64,000 nt of DNA from Planktotalea arctica. Lineage in GTDB: Bacteria; Pseudomonadota; Alphaproteobacteria; Rhodobacterales; Rhodobacteraceae. The notes beneath the pieces were generated by a model, which saw only the letters and a list, made by a program, of their open reading frames with translations, was not told the origin of the DNA and searched no databases. Shown one piece after another: positions 27,705-36,047 of this stretch; positions within the stretch are counted from its first letter, which is position 1; every line of letters starts with the position of its first letter. Made by a program: the position numbers and the translations under genes. The stretch is taken from contig NZ_MUHR01000005.1 in NCBI RefSeq assembly GCF_002105285.1, positions 1 to 64,000 of the forward strand, read 5' to 3'.

Positions 27705-28300
27705 TGCTGCAACTCCCCCTTGAGAGTGAGATAATTCAACAATTCAATCAGTGGAAGACCAAGGACAGTAAAATGGTTGCCCTCGACTTGCGAGAACAGG
27801 CGCACGCCCTCTGCCTCTAGTTTGTAACACCCCACGCAATGGCGCACGTCCTCGAAATTTCGTGAAAGGTAGTCATCCAGAAACGCATCTGTGAACACGC
27901 GCATGGTTAAACGCGCTTGGCCCACATGACGCCAGATCGGTTTACCATCTTCGTAAAGAACCGCCGCAGAAAGAAGACTGTGCCGTTTACCACGAAGCTC
28001 CATCAACTGCGCACGCGCTTCTTCAATGTCGCACACTTTGGAAAATAGTCTGCCCTTCAGATCAAGCACCTGATCACAGCCCAGAACAAGGCGGCCCGGG
28101 TGCTTTTCGCTCACACGGCGCGCCTTCATTTCCGCCAGCGTATCGGCGATATCGCGTGGAGATTCGTCATCAGCCAGCAGCGCGTCGCGCATCATCTCTT
28201 CATCGACGCGCGGCTTGATCACCTCAATCGCGACACCTGCGTTAACCAACATGTCGCGCCGCGTTTCGGAACCTGAGGCTAGGATAAGGGGCATTGGCAT
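27701..28300 (-). CDS. maf: Maf-like nucleoside triphosphate pyrophosphatase
   Basis: A protein of 199 residues when started at the ATG that gives MPMPLILASGSETRRDML. The conserved N-terminal LILASGSxxRRxLL motif, the catalytic region with LVLGCDQVLDLKG, and the HCVGCYKLEAEGVRLFSQVEGNHFTVLGLPL segment define the Maf family. These enzymes hydrolyse non-canonical or modified nucleotides. The exact start is uncertain because no clear ribosome binding site is visible; a TTG seven codons upstream and an ATG two codons downstream are alternatives. It is the first gene on the left side of the putative origin. Confidence 0.93.
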   Translation of the reverse strand: MPMPLILASGSETRRDMLVNAGVAIEVIKPRVDEEMMRDALLADDESPRDIADTLAEMKARRVSEKHPGRLVLGCDQVLDLKGRLFSKVCDIEEARAQLMELRGKRHSLLSAAVLYEDGKPIWRHVGQARLTMRVFTDAFLDDYLSRNFEDVRHCVGCYKLEAEGVRLFSQVEGNHFTVLGLPLIELLNYLTLKGELQQ

Positions 28301-28321
28301 GTGGATACTTTCGGGGATCAA

Positions 28322-28685
28322 GTTAGGGATTTGTTAAGGTGTATTACTGGGCAACCTCGTGGAAGTTAGCAAGGCGGGGAGTAGCCTTCGCTCTCACAAG
28401 ATTTTGCGCTGATTCCTCCCTTGTGGATTAGAATAAGTCAGTATCGGCCAAGCGGGGGATAGGTGTGAATCGCCCCCAAGCCACACCAGAGTTATACATA
28501 TATAGAACAGGTTTAGTGCATTGTAATTAAATATAAAAATTATACCATTCACAATACTGTTAAACTCTCAGATACTCATTCAAAGAAGCAGACAAACTGT
28601 GGAAAACGAAGTAATCCACAGAAAACTGGCTCACTACTTAATCATCAACCTTTTATCTTTTCTTTATTATTATTATGAAAGACTC
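28322..28685. other. Putative chromosomal replication origin (oriC)
   Basis: A 364-base non-coding gap between divergent maf and hemJ, and the longest in the window. It holds a DnaA-box match (TTTTCCACA, reverse strand) and three one-mismatch sites (TAATCCACA in both orientations, TTATACATA), plus weaker ones near 28464 and 28545. An AT-rich block around 28500-28560 (TATATAG, AATTAAATATAAAAATTAT) could be the unwinding element. Three GANTC sites (28411, 28467, 28681) would be methylated by CcrM. The position beside the maf-aroE-coaE-dnaQ group and close to parAB with parS sites matches the known alphaproteobacterial origin neighbourhood. I could not compute GC skew. Confidence 0.75.
28598..28620. 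promoter_or_regulatory. Inverted pair of DnaA boxes
   Basis: TGTGGAAAA (a reverse TTTTCCACA) and TAATCCACA face each other with five bases between. They lie on the hemJ side of the AT-rich block, the best-placed DnaA sites in this gap. A further reverse TAATCCACA lies at 28422-28430. Confidence 0.65.
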
Positions 28686-29135
28686 ATGTCAGATTTGCTT
28701 GCCTCAGCGTACCCTTGGATCAAGTCCCTACATATCATGTCAGTGATATCCTGGATGGCAGGACTGTTTTATTTCCCAAGACTACTGGTGAACCATGCTG
28801 AGCGGGATGACCCCACAGGGCTTTTGAACACCACCTTTCAAGAGATGGAGCTGAAGCTGTTTAGAGTGATCATGAACCCTGCCATGATTGCGACCTGGGT
28901 TTTTGGTCTTTGCCTTGTATTCACGCCCGGTATTGTTGATTGGTCTTCTGCCTGGCCATGGATCAAGGCTGCAGGTGTTCTTGGAATGACGTGGTTTCAT
29001 CATTGGCTTGGTTACCGACGTAAAGACTTTTCTAACGGCACAAATACGCGCACAGGGCGTACGTACCGCCTCATGAATGAGGTTCCGACGCTTTTGATGG
29101 TGGTGATCGTGATATCGGTCGTGGTTAAATTCTAA
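28686..29135 (+). CDS. hemJ: Protoporphyrinogen IX oxidase HemJ
   Basis: A protein of 149 residues with four predicted transmembrane helices. Conserved HemJ features are LHIMSVISWMAGLFYFPRLLVNH in helix 1 with the haem-binding His, and AAGVLGMTWFHHWLGYRRKDF with a further His. It is the oxygen-independent-type protoporphyrinogen oxidase found in alphaproteobacteria in place of HemY or HemG, acting late in haem synthesis in the membrane. The ATG is chosen because the longer frame runs into the origin-like region. Ribosome binding site is poor (GAAAG). Confidence 0.92.
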   Translation: MSDLLASAYPWIKSLHIMSVISWMAGLFYFPRLLVNHAERDDPTGLLNTTFQEMELKLFRVIMNPAMIATWVFGLCLVFTPGIVDWSSAWPWIKAAGVLGMTWFHHWLGYRRKDFSNGTNTRTGRTYRLMNEVPTLLMVVIVISVVVKF

Positions 29136-29263
29136 GGGCGTATTTGACTTGCCTACGCTCACGCGATAGTTGATGCGCAACGCGCGCCCGTTCGGGACTT
29201 CCGCGCACTTCCTTAATTTACTATGAAACGCCCCGCACGTGTTGCGGCGCTAGGATATTTACC

Positions 29264-30535
29264 ATGCCTCAGAACTCCCTAACTCTCGCAGAGCTCAAAG
29301 CGCAAAGCCCAAAAGTCCTTCTGGCTATGGCAGAAGAGCTTGAAATCGAAAACGCATCTACGATGCGTAAGGGCGAAATGATGTTCCAAATTCTGCGTGA
29401 ACGCGCTGATGATGGTTGGGAGATCATGGGCGATGGTGTGCTTGAAGTTCTGCAAGACGGATTTGGTTTCCTGCGCTCACCCGAGGCGAATTATCTACCC
29501 GGACCTGACGATATCTACGTCTCTCCTGAAATGATCCGTGCCAATTCCCTGCGCACGGGCGATACTGTGGATGGCGTGATCAAGGCACCGGATGAGCAAG
29601 AACGCTATTTCGCGCTTGTTACTCTGATGCAGATTAACTTTGAAGCGCCGGAAAAGGCCAAGCACAAGATTGCCTTCGATAACCTTACGCCGCTTTACCC
29701 TGACGAGCGCTTTAACCTTGAGATCGAAGATCCGACGATCAAGGATCGCTCAGCGCGCATCATCGATCTGGTTGCGCCGATCGGTAAGGGGCAGCGTTGT
29801 TTGATCGTTGCGCCCCCGCGCACGGGCAAGACGGTTCTTCTACAAAACATCGCGGCAAGCATCGAAACCAATCACCCGGAGTGCTATCTGATCGTTCTGT
29901 TGATCGACGAGCGCCCGGAAGAAGTCACCGACATGCAGCGCTCCGTCAAGGGTGAGGTCGTGTCCTCGACCTTTGACGAACCTGCGACACGTCACGTTGC
30001 CGTTGCTGAAATGGTCATCGAAAAAGCCAAGCGTCTTGTTGAACACAAACGAGATGTTGTGATCCTTCTCGATTCGATCACAAGACTTGGTAGAGCCTTC
30101 AACACTGTGGTGCCTTCCTCGGGTAAGGTACTAACAGGCGGTGTAGACGCGAATGCGCTGCAACGTCCTAAGCGTTTCTTCGGTGCTGCACGTAATATTG
30201 AAGAGGGCGGATCGCTTACTATTATTTCAACTGCATTGATCGATACAGGGTCGCGTATGGACGAAGTGATCTTTGAAGAATTTAAAGGCACGGGTAACTC
30301 CGAAATCGTGCTGGATCGCAAAATATCTGACAAGCGTGTTTTCCCGGCGATCGACATTCTAAAGTCCGGTACGCGCAAGGAAGATCTCCTGATCAACAAA
30401 GTTGATCTTCAGAAAACCTTTGTTCTGCGCCGTATCCTGAACCCGATGGGCACTACGGATGCGGTTGAGTTCTTGATCGGAAAACTCAAGCAAACTAAGA
30501 ATAACGCTGAATTCTTCGATTCAATGAATACCTAA
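29264..30535 (+). CDS. rho: Transcription termination factor Rho
   Basis: A protein of 423 residues. The N-terminal RNA-binding domain carries the RNP-like [23 protein letters not shown]; the ATPase has Walker [17 protein letters not shown], Walker [19 protein letters not shown], the Q-loop and R-loop region [12 protein letters not shown], and the arginine finger near [17 protein letters not shown]. It is a hexameric RNA helicase that ends untranslated transcripts. The 128-base gap upstream holds a TTGACT that may be part of its promoter. It is the first of the rho-mnmE-mnmG-rsmG-parA-parB series. Confidence 0.98.
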   Translation: MPQNSLTLAELKAQSPKVLLAMAEELEIENASTMRKGEMMFQILRERADDGWEIMGDGVLEVLQDGFGFLRSPEANYLPGPDDIYVSPEMIRANSLRTGDTVDGVIKAPDEQERYFALVTLMQINFEAPEKAKHKIAFDNLTPLYPDERFNLEIEDPTIKDRSARIIDLVAPIGKGQRCLIVAPPRTGKTVLLQNIAASIETNHPECYLIVLLIDERPEEVTDMQRSVKGEVVSSTFDEPATRHVAVAEMVIEKAKRLVEHKRDVVILLDSITRLGRAFNTVVPSSGKVLTGGVDANALQRPKRFFGAARNIEEGGSLTIISTALIDTGSRMDEVIFEEFKGTGNSEIVLDRKISDKRVFPAIDILKSGTRKEDLLINKVDLQKTFVLRRILNPMGTTDAVEFLIGKLKQTKNNAEFFDSMNT

Positions 30536-30556
30536 CCCAGCACTGGAGCGCGTGTC

Positions 30557-31849
30557 ATGGACACCATTTTTGCTCTAGCGACAGCGCACGGTAAAGCTGG
30601 CGTTTCGGTCATTCGCATTTCTGGTGCTTTGGCTTGGGATGCTGGCTCGCGACTTTGCGGTAGTTTACCGTCATCGCATAAAGCGGCGCTGCGTAATCTT
30701 CGTGACGCAGAAAATGAGCTTGTTGATCAAGCTCTTGTTCTGTCTTTTGAGGATCGTCGAAGTTTCACAGGTGAACCTGTTGTTGAATTTCATTTACATG
30801 GAAGTACCGCGATCGTGTCGCGCGTTATGCAACTACTAGGCAGCGTTGATGGCCTGCGCCTGGCTGATCCAGGTGAATTCACACGGCGTGCTTTGGAAAA
30901 CGGTAAACTTGATTTGGCACAGGTTGAAGGACTGTCTGATCTGATTGAAGCTGAAACCGAGGCGCAACGCAAACAAGCGGTTCGTGTGCTCGCTGGTCAA
31001 CTCGGTCGTATTGCTGAAGTTTGGCGTAGTGATCTTATTCGCGCTGCATCGTTGCTTGAAGCGACGATTGATTTTGCTGATGAGGATGTTCCGGTCGATG
31101 TGACACCGGAGGTTCTTGAACTGTTGGTACGCACTCAAGCGGTGATTTCGAAAGAAGCGGAAAGCGTCAAAACCGCTGAGCGCATTCGCACAGGATTTGA
31201 GGTTGCGATTATTGGTGCGCCAAATATTGGGAAGTCTACTCTACTCAATGCGATTGCAGGGCGTGATGCAGCAATTACCTCTGAATACGCTGGCACGACG
31301 CGCGATGTGATCGAAGTGAAACTCGATCTGAACGGTTTGGCCGTAACCTTGCTCGACACAGCTGGTTTGCGCGAGACGGATGATTTTGTCGAGAAAATTG
31401 GAATAGAGCGTGCTATTTCTCGTGCACATAGCGCTGACATGCGCGTATTTCTGAAAGAAACACGCGATGCAAAAACCCCTTTTGCCGCACTTTTAGGTGA
31501 TCTGGAAGTTGTTGGCAAAGCTGATTTAGTGGTTGGTACTGATGGTTTAAGTGTATCGGGCGTAACAGGGCAGGGGGTCGACAGTCTAGTCGCTGAAATT
31601 TCCAGGACCCTGCTGGATCGAGCAAGTAACGCGGGAATTGCGACGCGTGAACGGCATCGAGAAGCGCTTCTTCTTTCTACACGTTACTTAAGTGCTGCTA
31701 GAGATGGGTTAGACCTGGGTCCAGATCATTACGATGTTGTGGCGGAAGACCTGCGAAGTGCAATACGGGCTTTGAACAGCCTAATAGGTCGTGTAGACGT
31801 CGAGAATCTGTTGGATGAGATTTTTTCGAGCTTCTGTCTCGGTAAGTGA
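30557..31849 (+). CDS. mnmE: tRNA modification GTPase MnmE
   Basis: A protein of 430 residues. The N-terminal folate-binding domain has [14 protein letters not shown] and [28 protein letters not shown]. The embedded GTPase shows G1 [12 protein letters not shown]2 region with GTTRDVIE and G3 DTAGLRET. The C-terminus ends in SSFCLGK, the catalytic C-x-GK motif. With MnmG it makes the cmnm5 modification on the wobble uridine of several tRNAs. It lies 21 bases after rho and is followed by mnmG, its partner, after 12 bases that carry the mnmG ribosome binding site and parS. Confidence 0.97.
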   Translation: MDTIFALATAHGKAGVSVIRISGALAWDAGSRLCGSLPSSHKAALRNLRDAENELVDQALVLSFEDRRSFTGEPVVEFHLHGSTAIVSRVMQLLGSVDGLRLADPGEFTRRALENGKLDLAQVEGLSDLIEAETEAQRKQAVRVLAGQLGRIAEVWRSDLIRAASLLEATIDFADEDVPVDVTPEVLELLVRTQAVISKEAESVKTAERIRTGFEVAIIGAPNIGKSTLLNAIAGRDAAITSEYAGTTRDVIEVKLDLNGLAVTLLDTAGLRETDDFVEKIGIERAISRAHSADMRVFLKETRDAKTPFAALLGDLEVVGKADLVVGTDGLSVSGVTGQGVDSLVAEISRTLLDRASNAGIATRERHREALLLSTRYLSAARDGLDLGPDHYDVVAEDLRSAIRALNSLIGRVDVENLLDEIFSSFCLGK

Positions 31850-31853
31850 GGAG

Positions 31854-31869
31854 TGTTTCACGTGAAACA
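31854..31869. other. parS site 1, at the mnmG start
   Basis: A perfect 16-base palindrome TGTTTCACGTGAAACA, the consensus ParB centromere. It sits between the mnmG ribosome binding site (AGGAG) and start codon and runs into the first codons. parA and parB are 2.5-3.3 kb downstream. Confidence 0.97.
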
Positions 31870-33721
31870 ATCACGCTTTGATGTTGTGGTTATTGGTGGT
31901 GGCCACGCGGGTTGCGACGCTGCGCACGCAGCCGCGCGCGTCGGCGCTGAAACCGCGCTGATCACTTTGGCTGAGGGTGGTATCGGCGTAATGTCGTGCA
32001 ATCCAGCAATTGGTGGCCTTGGCAAAGGCCACCTTGTTCGCGAAATTGATGCGCTTGATGGTGTTATGGGGCGTGTCGCCGACAAGGCGGGTATCCAGTT
32101 CAGACTGTTGAACCGCCGCAAGGGTCCTGCGGTACAAGGTCCTCGCGCACAATCCGACCGTAAAATCTATCGAACCGAGATGCTGAAAGAAATTAAAGGT
32201 CAATCGGGCCTAAGCATCTTGGAAGGCGAAGCCGTTGATTTTCTGATGGACGGAAACACTGTTTGCGGGGTGATCCTCGCGGATGGGCATGAAATTCACG
32301 CGAAAGCTGTCGTTCTAACAACTGGTACTTTCCTGCGCGGCATTATTCATATTGGTGATGCTTCCAAACCCGGCGGTAGAATGGGTGATAAACCTTCCAT
32401 CAAGCTCGCAGAACGCATCGACAGTTTTGGCCTGCCCCTAGGTCGTTTGAAAACGGGAACGCCCCCACGCCTCGATGGGCGCACAATCAATTGGGATATT
32501 CTAGACAGTCAGCCGGGTGACGATGATCCAGTGCTTTTCTCCTTTATGTCCAAAGGTGTAACTGCGCCTCAGGTGAACTGTGGAATAACTCACACGAATG
32601 AGGAAACTCATCGAATTATTGCCGAGAACCTCAAGCGGAGTGCGATGTATGGTGGTCACATTGATGGCGTCGGGCCCCGTTATTGTCCATCTATCGAGGA
32701 TAAGATTGTACGTTTCGCCGACAAAACCTCGCATCAGGTCTTCTTGGAGCCTGAAGGTTTTGATGATCACACAGTTTATCCCAATGGCATTTCCACTAGC
32801 CTTCCGGAAGATGTTCAGGTGCGATACGTTCATTCAATGCTTGGATTGGAGGAGGCTGTGATCTTGCAACCAGGCTACGCAATTGAATATGATTACGTTG
32901 ATCCACGTGCCCTAAATGCAAACCTTATGGTTAAGAACGTGCCAGGCTTGTATCTCGCCGGGCAGATAAATGGGACTACGGGTTATGAGGAAGCAGCGGC
33001 GCAGGGTCTTGTCGCTGGTTTGAACGCGGCTTTGGGCTCTCAAGGTCGTGCCCCTGCGCAGTTTAGCCGTACCAACAGCTACATTGGTGTGATGATAGAT
33101 GATCTAACGACACGTGGTGTGACTGAGCCGTATCGCATGTTCACATCCCGCGCAGAGTTTCGCTTGTCCCTTAGAGCAGATAACGCGGATCAGCGACTGA
33201 CTCCCATGGGGATGAAATTAGGTTGTATAAGTGTCGAACGTGCAGAAGCTTTTGGTGCAAAGAAAGAAAAGATTCATTCGGTTGTAGCCATCTTGAAATC
33301 AAGGTCGCTAACCCCAAAAGAAGTGAATGCGGGTGGTATCGCGGTCAATCAGGATGGAAATCGGCGGGATGGAGTTCAAGTCCTCGCATTTCCAGATGTT
33401 GCGTTTGGCGATCTGATCCCGCTTTTTCCCGAACTTGATGATACCCCATTAGAGATTCGCGAACAGGTTGAACGAGATGCACTTTATTCAAATTACATTG
33501 AGCGCCAACAAAAAGACGTGGAGGCTCTCAAGCGGGACGAAGCCCAGATCATTCCGAGCGACTTCGTTTATGCTGATATTGAAAGCCTTTCCAGTGAGTT
33601 GAAACATAAGCTCGGGCTTGTTCAACCGCATAATTTGGCGCAGGCGAGCCGAGTAGATGGTATGACACCTGCAGCTCTTACTTTGCTGCTGGCGAAGCTT
33701 CGGCAGAAACGGCGGGCCTAG
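31862..33721 (+). CDS. mnmG: tRNA modification FAD-dependent enzyme MnmG (GidA)
   Basis: A protein of 619 residues from this start. The FAD-binding [10 protein letters not shown] is near the N-terminus ([16 protein letters not shown]), followed by [24 protein letters not shown] and the conserved [11 protein letters not shown] and [16 protein letters not shown]. It works with MnmE on wobble uridine. The start is ambiguous: GTG here lies eight bases after AGGAG, while an in-frame GTG nine bases earlier begins right at the end of that ribosome binding site, leaving no spacing. The parS site covers both possible starts. Directly followed by rsmG. Confidence 0.97.
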   Translation: MKQSRFDVVVIGGGHAGCDAAHAAARVGAETALITLAEGGIGVMSCNPAIGGLGKGHLVREIDALDGVMGRVADKAGIQFRLLNRRKGPAVQGPRAQSDRKIYRTEMLKEIKGQSGLSILEGEAVDFLMDGNTVCGVILADGHEIHAKAVVLTTGTFLRGIIHIGDASKPGGRMGDKPSIKLAERIDSFGLPLGRLKTGTPPRLDGRTINWDILDSQPGDDDPVLFSFMSKGVTAPQVNCGITHTNEETHRIIAENLKRSAMYGGHIDGVGPRYCPSIEDKIVRFADKTSHQVFLEPEGFDDHTVYPNGISTSLPEDVQVRYVHSMLGLEEAVILQPGYAIEYDYVDPRALNANLMVKNVPGLYLAGQINGTTGYEEAAAQGLVAGLNAALGSQGRAPAQFSRTNSYIGVMIDDLTTRGVTEPYRMFTSRAEFRLSLRADNADQRLTPMGMKLGCISVERAEAFGAKKEKIHSVVAILKSRSLTPKEVNAGGIAVNQDGNRRDGVQVLAFPDVAFGDLIPLFPELDDTPLEIREQVERDALYSNYIERQQKDVEALKRDEAQIIPSDFVYADIESLSSELKHKLGLVQPHNLAQASRVDGMTPAALTLLLAKLRQKRRA

Positions 33722-34336
33722 ATGGATTACAAAATCGGTAAGTTGAGTGTTTCACGTGAAACATTTGAACGCTTGGAACTCTATGCGGATTTGCTGAAAA
33801 AGTGGAATCCCAAGATTAATATTGTTTCAAAGACGTCTTTGGATGATCTTTGGGGGCGACACATAGTTGACTCGGCACAGATGTTTTCATTGCTGCCTTC
33901 AAGCGCACGACTCTGGGTTGACATGGGAAGTGGCGGCGGTTTTCCGGGGTTGGTCGTCGCAGTACTCGCGCGAGAATTGGCACCTGAATTACGCGTGACA
34001 CTCATTGAGAGCGACCAACGCAAGTGCGCATTCCTTAGAACTGTTTCACGTGAAACAGAGGGTGGCGCTCAAGTTCTCACGGGGAGAATCGAAGAGATTG
34101 AACCACTCAACGCAGATGTTGTATCAGCAAGGGCTTTGGCTGATCTTTCAAAATTGTTGGAATTCGGTGTTTACCATCGAACCAAAACTGGCATTTGTTT
34201 GTTTCCAAAGGGCCTCACTTGGGAAAAAGAAGTACAGGCTGCACGCGACTCATGGCGCTTTTCTTTAGAGGTTATTACAAGTGAGACTCAAGAGAATGCG
34301 GTTATTTTAAAGATAAATGAGATAGATAATGCCTGA
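33722..34336 (+). CDS. rsmG: 16S rRNA (guanine527-N7)-methyltransferase RsmG (GidB)
   Basis: A protein of 204 residues. The SAM-binding loop is VDMGSGGGFPGLVVAVL around residues 65-80, after the family-typical WNPKINIVSKTS and WGRHIVDSAQM. A second motif TLIESDQRKCAFLRTVSRET follows. It methylates G527 in the 16S rRNA. No bases separate it from the mnmG stop, and it overlaps parA by eight bases. Two perfect parS sites are inside the gene, both read in the same frame as Val-Ser-Arg-Glu-Thr. Confidence 0.96.
   Translation: MDYKIGKLSVSRETFERLELYADLLKKWNPKINIVSKTSLDDLWGRHIVDSAQMFSLLPSSARLWVDMGSGGGFPGLVVAVLARELAPELRVTLIESDQRKCAFLRTVSRETEGGAQVLTGRIEEIEPLNADVVSARALADLSKLLEFGVYHRTKTGICLFPKGLTWEKEVQAARDSWRFSLEVITSETQENAVILKINEIDNA
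33748..33763. other. parS site 2, inside rsmG
   Basis: Perfect TGTTTCACGTGAAACA near the 5' end of rsmG, encoding part of SVSRETF at residues 10-15 of the protein. Confidence 0.97.
34042..34057. other. parS site 3, inside rsmG
   Basis: Perfect TGTTTCACGTGAAACA 294 bases downstream of the second site and in the same reading frame, encoding TVSRET. The distance is a multiple of three, so both are read identically. Confidence 0.97.
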
Positions 34337-35138
34337 TCCAACGCGCGTGAATGAAACGAAGATCGTGGCAGTTGTGAACCAGAAGGGTGGAGTCGGGAAG
34401 ACCACGACAACCATCAATCTGGCTGCTGCGATGGTTGCAGAAGGCCTCCGCGTTTTGATCATTGATCTTGATCCCCAAGGTAACGCCTCTACAGGTCTTG
34501 GCATTGATGCGAGCGATCGTGAGCTAACCACTTATGAGCTTTTGTTGGACGATGTTGCGCTTGGCGATGTTATTCAGGATACGCAGACCGAAGGGCTGTG
34601 CATCGTTCCTGCGACCGTTGATCTAAGCTCTGCGGATATCGAGCTGATGGCGAACGAAAAGCGGAGTTTTTTGCTTCATGACGCGCTTCGACAACCTTTG
34701 ATGGACGATTACCACTTTGACTATATTTTGATCGATTGCCCGCCTTCGTTGAACCTGTTGACGGTAAATGCAATGGTTGCTGCGCATTCGGTTCTCGTGC
34801 CCCTTCAAAGCGAGTTTTTCGCACTTGAGGGCCTGTCACAGTTGATGTTGACGATCCGTGAAGTGCGGCAGACAGCTAATCCTGATCTACGGATTGAGGG
34901 AGTGGTTTTGACGATGTTTGATGCGCGCAACAACCTGTCGCAACAGGTTGAAAACGATGCGCGCGACAATCTTGGCGATCTGGTGTTTCAAACAAAAATT
35001 CCCAGAAATGTGCGCGTTAGCGAAGCGCCGTCCTATGCGATGCCGGTTCTGGATTATGACCCTACATCCAAAGGGGCGATCGCGTATCGTGATTTGGCGC
35101 GGGAAGTGATAGCAAAGAACGCGAAACTCGCGGCTTAA
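34329..35138 (+). CDS. parA: Chromosome partitioning ATPase ParA
   Basis: A protein of 269 residues. The deviant Walker A is NQKGGVGKTTTTINLAAAM near residue 20, with the signature Lys in KGGVGKT, followed by LIDLDPQGNAST and the Walker B-like ILIDCPPSLN. It is a ParA/Soj-type ATPase that binds DNA cooperatively and moves ParB-parS complexes to opposite cell poles. The ATG overlaps the rsmG stop. parB follows after 12 bases. Confidence 0.97.
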   Translation: MPDPTRVNETKIVAVVNQKGGVGKTTTTINLAAAMVAEGLRVLIIDLDPQGNASTGLGIDASDRELTTYELLLDDVALGDVIQDTQTEGLCIVPATVDLSSADIELMANEKRSFLLHDALRQPLMDDYHFDYILIDCPPSLNLLTVNAMVAAHSVLVPLQSEFFALEGLSQLMLTIREVRQTANPDLRIEGVVLTMFDARNNLSQQVENDARDNLGDLVFQTKIPRNVRVSEAPSYAMPVLDYDPTSKGAIAYRDLAREVIAKNAKLAA

Positions 35139-35150
35139 GAGGAAAAGAGC

Positions 35151-36047
35151 ATGGCAGATAACAAGAAAAATCGTGGGTTGGGTCGTGGTCTGTCGGCGTT
35201 GATGGCCGATGTCGGGCAGGAAGCGCAGCAAACGACGACAGGTCCCTCGCGCCCTGATATGATCGTTCCGGTCGAAAAGGTCTTTCCGAATCCAGATCAG
35301 CCGCGTCGTAGCTTTACGCCAGATCAGCTTGAAGATTTGGCCGCGTCGATCAAGGCGAAGGGGATTATTCAGCCGCTCATCGTGCGTGCGCGTCCGTCTG
35401 GTAAGGGCGAGTATGAAATTGTTGCGGGTGAACGCCGCTGGCGCGCGGCGCAGATGGCGCAATTGCATGAGATTCCGGTGCTTGTTCGCGAGTTTACCGA
35501 CACTGAAGTGCTTGAAGTTGCGATCATCGAGAATATTCAGCGCGCTGACCTTAACCCTGTTGAGGAAGCCATGGGCTATCGTCAACTGATGGATAAATTT
35601 GGCCACACGCAGGAAAAATTGGCTGAGGAGCTGGGGAAAAGCCGTAGCTATCTGGCGAACCTTATGCGGCTTTTGCAATTGCCTGATGACGTACAAACCT
35701 TGCTGGTCGAGGGTAAGCTTTCTGCAGGACATGCGCGAGCACTGATCACCTCGGAAGACCCTTCTGGATTGGCGAAGCAGGTCGTAGCGCAGGGCCTTTC
35801 CGTGCGGGCGACGGAAAGTCTGGCGAAGAAGAAAGCAGACAGGGATAAGGGCGATCGCGCAAAGTCACGTAGTGGCGGCGAATTGAAGGATGCCGACACC
35901 AAAGCGTTGGAGGATGATCTTTCAGCAGCGATTGGTCTACCGGTTCAGATCACGCATAAGGCTGGAAGTGAGGCGGGGCAACTTTCGATCAAATATGCGT
36001 CGCTCGATCAACTGGACGAGATTTGCCGCATTTTGAGCATTAGCTAG
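35151..36047 (+). CDS. parB: Chromosome partitioning protein ParB
   Basis: A protein of 298 residues. The N-terminal tag GLGRGLSALMADV, which contacts ParA, is followed by the ParB/Srx CTP-binding domain with GERRWRAAQMA, and the helix-turn-helix that reads parS (THQ-like TQEKLAEELGKSRSYLANLMRLLQLP). The C-terminal dimerisation domain begins near residue 250. It loads at the parS sites in the neighbouring genes and spreads along DNA as a CTP-dependent clamp. An AAGAGGAAAAG site precedes the ATG. The 3' end overlaps convergent hemW by four bases. Confidence 0.97.
   Translation: MADNKKNRGLGRGLSALMADVGQEAQQTTTGPSRPDMIVPVEKVFPNPDQPRRSFTPDQLEDLAASIKAKGIIQPLIVRARPSGKGEYEIVAGERRWRAAQMAQLHEIPVLVREFTDTEVLEVAIIENIQRADLNPVEEAMGYRQLMDKFGHTQEKLAEELGKSRSYLANLMRLLQLPDDVQTLLVEGKLSAGHARALITSEDPSGLAKQVVAQGLSVRATESLAKKKADRDKGDRAKSRSGGELKDADTKALEDDLSAAIGLPVQITHKAGSEAGQLSIKYASLDQLDEICRILSIS

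Noticed and set aside
28599-28685. Upstream extension of hemJ into the AT-rich gap
   Set aside because: The added residues are low in complexity and would cover the DnaA-box pair. The HemJ domain is complete from the chosen ATG.
29136-29263. Promoter of rho
   Set aside because: A TTGACT at 29144 is present but the -10 element at correct spacing is poor, so it was left in the rho entry only.
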